This document shows, in pieces, positions 57,601-64,000 of a stretch of DNA of 64,000 nucleotides. The first letter of the stretch is position 1, and every line of letters begins with the position of its first letter. Under the pieces are notes generated by a model that saw nothing but the letters and a program-made list of their open reading frames with translations, had not been told where the DNA came from and did not search any database. The DNA comes from RPQJ01 sp963748985 (lineage in GTDB: Bacteria; Pseudomonadota; Gammaproteobacteria; Steroidobacterales; Steroidobacteraceae): contig CAVVKQ010000001.1 in the NCBI GenBank assembly GCA_963748985.1, positions 1 to 64,000 on the forward strand. The letters are read 5' to 3'. Made by a program: the position numbers and the translations under genes.

Positions 57601-59837
57601 TTCGATCGGTCTTCATCCGCTACGTCCTGCCGATTGCGGCGGCCCTGAGCATCATCGCCTTCGTCGGCGTGCCGTATATCGAGCACATGCTGACGGACTG
57701 GTTCCGCTCGGACATTGAACTGCGGGCCCGGCTGGTGATGAACTCGATGGAGGAGCCGCTGGCAGGCTTGCTCGAGCGCAGTGAATCCGCGCGACTGGCC
57801 GCCTATCTTGAAAGGGTGGTGAGCGACGAGCGGCTGCTGGCGGTCCTGATCTGTGATTCGAGCGGCGCCAGGGTGTACGCCACGAACCTCGTCCCGGTCG
57901 ACGTCACCTGCGATTCGCCGACCACGTCGCTCGTCAACGATTCGGCCGTCGCGCGCCTGCCCTCTGGACTGATCGAGGTGTCGTCGTTCACGGTCAACCC
58001 GGAGGCCGGACAGCCGTATCGCGCCGTGCTGGTCCATGACCTGAGTTTCATCGACCGGCGGCAAGCTGCGGCGCGCAATCTCGTGCTGGCGTTTGCCGTA
58101 ATCGCCGTGGGGGTGCTGGGCCTGCTCGGTGGGTTGCTCATCCGCTACATGCTGAATCGTTCGATCAAGGTACTGCTCGGCGACATACGATCTCGCCGGT
58201 TTCTCGATGACGCGCGCTCACCGCGCTCTTCGCAGCCGGTGCTCTCCAGCGTGAGAAGCCTGCTGCGTGAGATCGAACAAAGCCAGCGCCTCGAAATCGA
58301 GTTCCACGAGAACTGGACACCCCAGGCGCTGCAGCAGGTCGTGCGCGAGCACCTGGGCTCCTGTCAACTCGTCGTCGTCTCGAACCGCGAACCCTACATC
58401 CACAATCGTGGGCCAGATGGACGCACGGTCGTCCAGGTACCGGCGAGCGGCATGGTGACCGCGCTCGAGCCGATCGTGCGTGCGTGCTCCGGCATCTGGG
58501 TCGCGCATGGCAGTGGCACCGACGATCGCCTGGTCGTGGACAAGCATGACCATGTCAGGGTGCCGCCGGAGGATCCCGCGTACACGCTGCGGCGCGTCTG
58601 GCTGACCACAGAAGAAGAAGAGGGCTACTACTACGGCTTCTCAAACGAGGGCATGTGGCCGCTGTGCCACCTCGCCTATGTTCGACCGGCCTTTCGTGAG
58701 CCGGACTGGACCGCCTATCGGGCCGTCAACGAAAAGTTCGCCAAGGTGGTCGCGAACGAGGCGGCCGGGGAGGCCCCGGTCATTCTCATCCAGGACTTTC
58801 ATTTCGCCTTGCTGCCGCGCCTGCTTCGCGAGCGCAAGCCAAAGGCGACGATTGCGCTGTTCTGGCACATCCCGTGGCCAAACGCCGAGACGTTCGGCGT
58901 CTGCCCGTGGAAGCGCGAGATGCTGACGCACATGCTGGGCGCGGACATACTCGGCTTCCACACGCGGTATCACTGCCAGAACTTCCTCGCGACCGTGGAT
59001 CGGCACGTGGAGTGTCAGATCGATCACGAACACATGACCGTGACTCACAATGGCCACGTCTGTCGCGTCGTCCCGTATCCGATCTCGATCGAATGGCCGC
59101 CGCGCTGGCTGGCAACGCAGTCCGAGGTGCCGATCGCGCGCGAGGCGGTGCGGCGTCGATACGGGATCGGGCGCGAAGTGCATCTCGGGCTCGGCGTGGA
59201 ACGCTGGGACTTCACCAAGGGCATCGTCGAGCGATTCCTGGCGCTGGAAAAGCTCTTCGACGAGCATCCGCAATGGCGCGGCCGCATGTCGCTGCTGCAG
59301 GTCGCCGCTCCAACGCGCAGCCGGCTGCCCGCCTATCAGGCGCTGCAGAAGCACACGCTGGCAGAAGCGGAACGCATCAACGGGAAGTTCGGCAAGAACG
59401 GCTGGCGGCCGATCGTGCTTGTCGGCGAACACCAGGAGCCGGCACAGGTGTTCGAGCTATACCGCGCCACGGACTTCTGCGTGGTCAACAGCCTGCATGA
59501 CGGCATGAATCTCGTCGCCAAGGAATTCGTCTCGGCCCGGGACGACGAGGACGGCGTCCTCATCCTGAGCACGCTGGCGGGTGCATCGCGCGAACTCGTC
59601 GAAGCCCTGCTCGTCAATCCGTTCGACATCGGCGAGACGGCGGATGCGATTCGCGTCGCGCTCGAGATGTCGCGCGATGAGCGGCGGCAGCGCATGCAAC
59701 TCATGCGACGCACCGTAAAAGAGAACAACGTCTACCGCTGGGCGGGCCGCATGTTGATGGACGTGGCGCAGGTGCGTCAACGGCAGGCGCTGGCGGAGTC
59801 GCGGCCAGGTGAGCGCGTCCGGAACTGGCAACGCTGA
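57597..59837 (+). CDS. Membrane sensor-like trehalose-6-phosphate synthase (GT20)
   Basis: 746 residues; OtsA alone is about 470. Residues 1-190 are a two-pass module: TM1 about 8-26, a periplasmic domain of about 130 residues, TM2 about 161-186 (VLAFAVIAVGVLGLLGGLLI). A helical, HAMP-like linker follows (LLGDIRSRRFL, SVRSLLREIEQSQRLEIEF). From Leu258 comes a complete GT20 domain: LVVVSNREPYIHN, LFWHIPWPNAETFG, LGVERWDFTKGI, SLHDGMNLVAKEFV. It should make trehalose-6-phosphate from UDP- or another NDP-glucose and glucose-6-phosphate. Wording of the acceptor loops (HIPWP, SNREP) departs from OtsA, so another acceptor is possible. The operon with MscS and OtsB argues for osmotic control. Confidence 0.88.
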   Translation: MIRSVFIRYVLPIAAALSIIAFVGVPYIEHMLTDWFRSDIELRARLVMNSMEEPLAGLLERSESARLAAYLERVVSDERLLAVLICDSSGARVYATNLVPVDVTCDSPTTSLVNDSAVARLPSGLIEVSSFTVNPEAGQPYRAVLVHDLSFIDRRQAAARNLVLAFAVIAVGVLGLLGGLLIRYMLNRSIKVLLGDIRSRRFLDDARSPRSSQPVLSSVRSLLREIEQSQRLEIEFHENWTPQALQQVVREHLGSCQLVVVSNREPYIHNRGPDGRTVVQVPASGMVTALEPIVRACSGIWVAHGSGTDDRLVVDKHDHVRVPPEDPAYTLRRVWLTTEEEEGYYYGFSNEGMWPLCHLAYVRPAFREPDWTAYRAVNEKFAKVVANEAAGEAPVILIQDFHFALLPRLLRERKPKATIALFWHIPWPNAETFGVCPWKREMLTHMLGADILGFHTRYHCQNFLATVDRHVECQIDHEHMTVTHNGHVCRVVPYPISIEWPPRWLATQSEVPIAREAVRRRYGIGREVHLGLGVERWDFTKGIVERFLALEKLFDEHPQWRGRMSLLQVAAPTRSRLPAYQALQKHTLAEAERINGKFGKNGWRPIVLVGEHQEPAQVFELYRATDFCVVNSLHDGMNLVAKEFVSARDDEDGVLILSTLAGASRELVEALLVNPFDIGETADAIRVALEMSRDERRQRMQLMRRTVKENNVYRWAGRMLMDVAQVRQRQALAESRPGERVRNWQR

Positions 59838-59898
59838 CCGCTGGGCCGGGCGTATGTAGCCAAACAGCCGCGCCCGGTGCCGCTACAATGGCGGTCCA

Positions 59899-61221
59899 AT
59901 GTCAGTTGACAACCTGCTGCTGACGTCGCTCGGCCTGTTGCTCGTCCTGTTGAACGGGTTCTTCGTCGCGGCCGAGTTCGCGATCGTCAAGCTGCGACGT
60001 ACCCAGGCCGAAGAACTCGCCAAGACCCATGGCGTGCGCGGGCGAGTTCTGCGAACCGTACGCACCCATCTCGATGCCTATCTCTCCGCTTGCCAGCTTG
60101 GCATCACGCTCGCGTCCCTCGGTCTTGGCTGGATCGGCGAACCTGCCTTCGCCCGCCTGATCGAGCCGGTGCTGGCATTTGCCAACATCACCGACCCGAA
60201 AGTCGTGCACAGCATCGCGTTCGCCTTTGCATTCGCGCTCATCTCGTTCCTGCACATCGTGGTTGGCGAACTTGCGCCGAAGTCGCTGGCGATCCGGCGC
60301 GCCGAGACGGTGTCCCTCAACACCGCCCTGCCTCTGTACGTCTTCTACTGGGTGATGTACCCCTTCATCCACCTGCTGAACGGGGCGGCGAACGTCCTGC
60401 TGCGCGGGCTGGGCGTTGAACTTGCAACGGAGGGAGACGAGGCGCATTCGGTCGACGAATTGCGGACCGTGCTGCGCGCGAGCCATCGCCACGGCGAGCT
60501 GGGTGCGATCGAAACCCAGATTCTCACGCGGGGCCTCGATCTCGGCGACCTTGTCGTCGGCGACGTAATGCGTCCTCTCGCGGAACTGGTCTGGATCGGG
60601 CTCGACACGTCGATCGACGACGTACTCACCGAAGTCCGCACCTCGCGCTATACCCGCTACCCGGTTCGCGACCCCGAGACGCATCGATTCGTCGGCCTGC
60701 TGCACATCAAGGAACTGCTGACCAGGGCCGAGCGCCTGCGGGACATCCGCGACCTGCGTCCGTACCTGCGTCCGCTGCCCCATGTCGATGAACATCAGAA
60801 ACTCGAGTCGGCACTGGCGGCGTTCCGGCGCGGCGATCCGCACTTCGCCATCGTCACCGACCCGCTCGGAACGGAAATCGGCTTCCTCACGTTCGAGCTC
60901 ATCGTCGAAGCTCTGTTCGGGCCGGTGGAGGATGAGTTCTCGAAGACGAGCCACGTCTGGCAGCGTGCGGAAGATGGCCGCCTGACCGGCGCAGGCAGCA
61001 TGTCGCTGCTGAGCCTGGAAGAGTCGCTCGGAGTGCTGGCGCCGGAGGTCGATGCAAACAGTGTCGGTGGCCTGGTCACCGAGACACTCGGGCGCATCCC
61101 AGTGGCCGGCGAGCGCATCACGTTCCCCGACTTCGAGATCGAAGTTCTGTCCATGGACGGTCCGCGCATCGACACGGTGCGGGTTTCGCCTCGCGCGTCG
61201 GTCGACTACGGCGAGCTCTGA
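59899..61221 (+). CDS. CorC/HlyC-family membrane protein with CBS domains
   Basis: 440 residues. DUF21/CNNM transmembrane domain (LLVLLNGFFVAAEFAIVKLR, ACQLGITLASLGLGWIGEPA, FLHIVVGELAPKSLAIRRAE), a CBS pair at about 205-335 (VGDVMRPLAELVWIG, RFVGLLHIKELLTRA) and a C-terminal CorC/HlyC transporter-associated domain (SLEESLGVL, GGLVTETLGRIPVAGERI). Likely a magnesium/cation extrusion protein of the PaeA/YfjD type. It starts 61 bases after the trehalose operon on the same strand. It may or may not be co-transcribed. Confidence 0.9.
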   Translation: MSVDNLLLTSLGLLLVLLNGFFVAAEFAIVKLRRTQAEELAKTHGVRGRVLRTVRTHLDAYLSACQLGITLASLGLGWIGEPAFARLIEPVLAFANITDPKVVHSIAFAFAFALISFLHIVVGELAPKSLAIRRAETVSLNTALPLYVFYWVMYPFIHLLNGAANVLLRGLGVELATEGDEAHSVDELRTVLRASHRHGELGAIETQILTRGLDLGDLVVGDVMRPLAELVWIGLDTSIDDVLTEVRTSRYTRYPVRDPETHRFVGLLHIKELLTRAERLRDIRDLRPYLRPLPHVDEHQKLESALAAFRRGDPHFAIVTDPLGTEIGFLTFELIVEALFGPVEDEFSKTSHVWQRAEDGRLTGAGSMSLLSLEESLGVLAPEVDANSVGGLVTETLGRIPVAGERITFPDFEIEVLSMDGPRIDTVRVSPRASVDYGEL

Positions 61222-61235
61222 CGCCGCAGGCGTGT

Positions 61236-61968
61236 TCAATAGGCGCTTTGCAGCGCTTCGCTCACGAGCGTCTGCAGTTGCTGCAGGCCAAAACTCGGCA
61301 TCGGGCGTCCGTTGACGAAGTATTCCGGCGTCGCAGTGACTTTCAGCGCCATGGCATCGTTGCGGTCCTGCTCCATGCGCTGCGCGACTTCGGGCGAATT
61401 CATGTCCACCATGAGTTGCTCGACATTCAATCCCACGCCGGCAACTGGCCTGCAGGACCAGGTCCGGCTGGACGGTGTGATGGGGCGCCCAGTGCGCCTG
61501 CGATGCCAGCAGGGCTTCCAGCGTCGGCAGATACTTGTCCTGCTTGCGACTCGCTTCCAGGAGTTTCACCGCGTAGTCGGAGCCGTCGTGGAATGCGACG
61601 TGGCGAATCGACAGGCGGATCCTGTTCGGGTCCCCGGCCATCATCTGCTTCACCAGCGGGAAGAACTGCGCACAGGTTTCACACGCTGGGTCGATGAATT
61701 CGACGATATGCACCTTGGCGGCCGCGAAACCGAGCGCCGGTGAATGGACGCTCGCGAGCGGGTCATGGTTCGCGGTGGTCGCACCTTGCGCAGACTGCGA
61801 CCGGTCGCCCTTGAACAGCAGAGTCCCCACCACGACGGCAAGCAGCACGGCCACGACGGCACCGATGACGATACCCCTGCGGCCGGGTCGGCTCGCCTGC
61901 GATGCCTTGTCCGCTTGCGGGCCCTGATGCTCCTGGTTCGGTCGGTTTCTCTGGGACTTTCGGCTCAT
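61236..61968 (-). pseudogene. DsbA-like thiol oxidoreductase, frameshifted
   Basis: The ATG at 61968 starts a basic N-terminus and one membrane anchor (GIVIGAVVAVLLAVVVGTLL), then a thioredoxin-fold domain with HIVEFIDPACETCAQFFP (CxxC as CETC) and FHDGSDYAVKLLEASRKQDK. Near 61450 one base shifts the frame; the C-terminal part (GLNVEQLMVDMNSPEVAQRM, VTATPEYFVNGRPMPSFG) continues to the stop at 61236. The cis-Pro segment TPEYFVNG is intact. Summed length about 243, typical for anchored DsbA-like proteins. It may be a sequence error. Confidence 0.75.
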
Positions 61969-61999
61969 CGGGTCTCCTGTTGCGCGCCGTGATCCGCGG

Positions 62000-62662
62000 T
62001 CAGCTTCCTGTCTGCCCCTGGTCTGGCGTCTCCAGTTCTTCGACGAGGCTGATCAGCTCACGATCGAGATCCGGCTCTTCACCCGAACACACGCCGAGCA
62101 CCAGCGCACTTTCGCAGTCCTTGGCGACGTAGGCGTGACCCATGGTGCTGTCAATGTAGATGCCCTGGCCCGCCTTGAGCGTCACGGTCGTGTAGAACTG
62201 GAGGTGGACTTCGATCGAGCCCTCGAGCACGTAGATGAACTCCTCACCCCGGTGCTGGACCGGATCGCCGAACTCGGCGAGGTTGTGTGCCCGGATGCGC
62301 GTGAGAATCGGCACCATGCGCTTCTCGCGCAGATCGGCACACAGGTATTCGTAGTCGTAATTGGGCGTCGTGATCCGGATCGAATTGTCATCGGTCGTCA
62401 GGCTGCGGCGGGCGGTCACCACCGGCGATGCAGGTTCGCGGGACGCAGCATCGCCCTGGCCGAGGAACTCGGTCATGGTCATGCTCAGGCGCGCCGTGAG
62501 CTGCTGCAGCTTGTCGTAAGTCAGTGAAAGCTTGTCGGCCTCGACCTTGGCGAGGGTCGACAGCGGGATTCCCACCTTTGCGCTCATCTCGCGCAGCGTC
62601 CAGCCGTTGCGCCGGCGCAGCAGATGGATCAGTCCGCCGAGCGTGGCGCCACTACGTTCCAT
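62000..62662 (-). CDS. XRE-cupin transcriptional regulator
   Basis: 220 residues from the ATG at 62662, with AGGGGAG before it. N-terminal HTH_3/XRE domain (IHLLRRRNGWTLREMSAKVG, IPLSTLAKVEADKLSLTYDK) and C-terminal cupin (HRGEEFIYVLEGSIEVHLQF, LKAGQGIYIDSTMGHAYVA). Such regulators, like PuuR, sense small ligands of the pathway they control. It sits eight bases after the FAD oxidoreductase on the same strand, with a matching palindrome upstream of that gene at 63937-63962. Confidence 0.88.
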   Translation of the reverse strand: MERSGATLGGLIHLLRRRNGWTLREMSAKVGIPLSTLAKVEADKLSLTYDKLQQLTARLSMTMTEFLGQGDAASREPASPVVTARRSLTTDDNSIRITTPNYDYEYLCADLREKRMVPILTRIRAHNLAEFGDPVQHRGEEFIYVLEGSIEVHLQFYTTVTLKAGQGIYIDSTMGHAYVAKDCESALVLGVCSGEEPDLDRELISLVEELETPDQGQTGS

Positions 62663-62670
62663 GAACTCCC

Positions 62671-63849
62671 CTATGTTCCAGGCGACACGCGGCCGTCGCC
62701 GTGCTTCGCGTTGTAGTCGACCTTGGCATCCTTGAAGCGCCGAGGCGACAGGTCCTCGACGATGAGGCCTTGATCGATGACATCCTGCGGCAACGGGTTG
62801 CGCTGCGCCAGAGCCGCGGCCGTACGGGCCAGTGCCGGCGCCGTCTGGATGCCGTATCCGCCCTGGCCGGCGCACCAGAACAGGCCGGGCACGTCCGGAT
62901 CGTAGCCGACCACCGGGATGCGGTCAGGCGCAAACGTGCGCAATCCGGCCCAACGGTGACCGACCCGGCGAATCTCGATACCCAGTGACGCCTGCACGCG
63001 GTCGACGGCGATCGCCACGTCGAGTTCGTCCGGTTGCGCGTCGCACGGTGGCGTCGGCGATTCATCCGCCGGCGACAGCAGCAATTTCCCAGCGTCCGGC
63101 TTGAAGTAGAACTGCTCGTCCACATCGATCACGGCGGGCCACGACCGGATGTCGACGTCGCCCGGAGCGTCGACCAGCACCGCGGTACGGCGCAGCGCGC
63201 GCAACCCGACCGGCCGGCTGCCGCAAAGTGCGGCAACCTCGTCTGACCAGGCTCCAGCCGCATTGATCAGGGTCGCCGCGCTCGCGGAGCCTTCAGGCAG
63301 GTCGATCGACCACGCGCCGGCGCTGCGCTGGATCTTCGTTACGAGGCAGTTGTTCACGATCCTCGCGCCCGCCGCGCGAGCGCCGCGCAGGTATCCCTGG
63401 TGCAGGGTGTCGACGTCGATGTCCATCGCGTCGGAGTCGAGGGCCGCCGCCGCGACGTAGCCAGGCTTCAGCAAAGGCACACAAGCGAGCGCCGCATTCG
63501 CGTCGATGGTTGCAACGCTGCCGCCCGACGCGCGGATCTCGCGGACCATTTCCGCAAGCCGCCCCCGCTGCTCTGCGCGTGCGACGTAGAGGCAGCCCCG
63601 CGGCAGCAGCAGCGGCTGCTCGCAAAAGCCGGTTGGCGGATGGTCGAAAAAAGCGCGGCTCGCCCGCGTCAGCGCCCGAATTTCGCGTCCACCGTAAGAC
63701 GGCGCAAAGAGCGCTGCCGAGCGGCCGGTCGCGTGATATCCCGGACGCGACTCACCTTCGATGAGGCAGACACGCGCCCGTCGCGCCAGCTCGTAGGCGA
63801 GCGAGGCACCGGCGATACCCGCCCCGATGACGATGAAGTCGTAGCGCAT
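62671..63849 (-). CDS. FAD-dependent D-amino-acid-type oxidoreductase (DauA-like)
   Basis: 392 residues from the ATG at 63849. DAO-family flavoprotein: Rossmann start YDFIVIGAGIAGASLAYELA, HATGRSAALFAPSYG, LINAAGAWSDEVAALCG, RWAGLRTFAPDRIPVVGYD and LFWCAGQGGYGIQTAPALAR. The order and the RSAALF and GLRTF segments resemble D-arginine dehydrogenase of Pseudomonas. The substrate is therefore probably a basic D-amino acid or similar amine. Paired with the XRE-cupin regulator in one unit. Confidence 0.85.
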   Translation of the reverse strand: MRYDFIVIGAGIAGASLAYELARRARVCLIEGESRPGYHATGRSAALFAPSYGGREIRALTRASRAFFDHPPTGFCEQPLLLPRGCLYVARAEQRGRLAEMVREIRASGGSVATIDANAALACVPLLKPGYVAAAALDSDAMDIDVDTLHQGYLRGARAAGARIVNNCLVTKIQRSAGAWSIDLPEGSASAATLINAAGAWSDEVAALCGSRPVGLRALRRTAVLVDAPGDVDIRSWPAVIDVDEQFYFKPDAGKLLLSPADESPTPPCDAQPDELDVAIAVDRVQASLGIEIRRVGHRWAGLRTFAPDRIPVVGYDPDVPGLFWCAGQGGYGIQTAPALARTAAALAQRNPLPQDVIDQGLIVEDLSPRRFKDAKVDYNAKHGDGRVSPGT

Positions 63850-63936
63850 GTTGCTGCGAGTGGTCCCTTCGGATTTCGTGTTCTGCAGACTGTTCTCCGC
63901 GGAGCGCCGGCCATAGTGCAATAGACACAGTGTTTC

Positions 63937-63962
63937 TGACAAGAGACAGTTATCTCTTGACA
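63937..63962. promoter_or_regulatory. Palindromic operator upstream of FAD oxidoreductase
   Basis: TGACAAGAGA / TCTCTTGACA around CAGTTA: 9 of 10 positions in each arm are complementary. It lies 88 bases upstream of the oxidoreductase start on the minus strand, where the promoter of the oxidoreductase-regulator unit should be. Likely the binding site of the XRE-cupin protein. Confidence 0.55.
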
Positions 63963-64000
63963 GGTAATCGAATCCTGCTGATAGACTCCGTGCACCGCTA

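Noticed and set aside
59902..61968. Minus-strand ORF of 688 codons
   Set aside because: Only its first 175 codons are real (DsbA-like start). After the frameshift near 61450 it runs antisense through the CorC-like gene.
1..64000. CRISPR arrays, tRNA and rRNA genes
   Set aside because: No regularly spaced direct repeats, cloverleaf-like sequences or rRNA motifs were seen on reading both strands. A tRNA scan was not possible here.

Overview
This is a GC-rich window from a Gram-negative, aerobic bacterium. It carries an outer-membrane TonB receptor, lipoproteins with lipoboxes, an Fe-superoxide dismutase, an LpxH-like enzyme, c-type cytochromes and a form I aerobic CO dehydrogenase operon. Gene content and protein style fit a Gammaproteobacterium (Steroidobacter/Xanthomonadales/Woeseia-like lineages are plausible). 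That placement is inference, because there is no rRNA in the window. I saw no tRNA, rRNA, CRISPR array or intact insertion sequence.

Layout. 0-3 kb: a decayed IS transposase, a frameshifted secreted DUF2845-type gene, and on the minus strand a chain of small paralogous membrane proteins coupled by ATGA overlaps, all broken by single-base shifts. 3.3-13.2 kb: a CO dehydrogenase locus. Two XdhC/CoxI-type maturation genes (the first fused to a YHS domain), a membrane protein and a MobA-like nucleotidyltransferase are all frameshifted; then coxM-coxS-coxL-coxG-coxD-coxE follow intact. CoxL has the form I active-site loop in the variant form AYRCSLR. 13.2-25 kb: mixed small genes (excalibur-domain protein and a deleted duplicate of it, diheme cytochrome c, YtcJ-like amidohydrolase with a flavin protein, sodB, SRAP/YedK-like protein, Gdx/SugE exporter, GntR-type regulator, transglycosylase-like lipoprotein).

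24.8-36.6 kb: an amino-sugar (probably N-acetylgalactosamine) utilisation locus. It has an AgaR-like DeoR regulator with CTTTCG repeats in the divergent promoter, a TonB receptor, a lipoprotein amidohydrolase, a Tat-exported clan-D glycosidase, a DMT permease, a KbaZ/GatZ homologue, AgaS and a BadF/BadG-type sugar kinase. The last five are tightly coupled. 36.6-41 kb: oligopeptidase B, a DUF418 membrane protein, and a winged-helix/nucleotidyltransferase pair behind tandem palindromes that looks like a toxin-antitoxin-type module.

41.6-49.2 kb: an envelope/lipid-like group (polysaccharide-deacetylase-like protein, GT4 glycosyltransferase, LpxH-like phosphoesterase, ParA ATPase, phosphatidylserine decarboxylase, membrane-tethered class III aminotransferase, Mpo1-like membrane protein). 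49.4-53 kb: a DnaA-box palindrome, an unusual pyruvate-kinase-like protein and a serine hydrolase. 54.1-59.8 kb: a compact trehalose/osmotic operon: OtsB, a GH15 hydrolase, an MscS channel and a trehalose-6-phosphate synthase whose N-terminus is a two-pass membrane sensor-like module. The window ends with a CorC-like protein, a frameshifted DsbA-like protein, and an XRE-cupin regulator paired with a D-amino-acid-type FAD oxidoreductase.

Two caveats apply. Single-base shifts are frequent before 6.6 kb and rare afterwards, so that part is either decaying or has sequence errors. Residue positions are from my own translation and are approximate where a start is uncertain.
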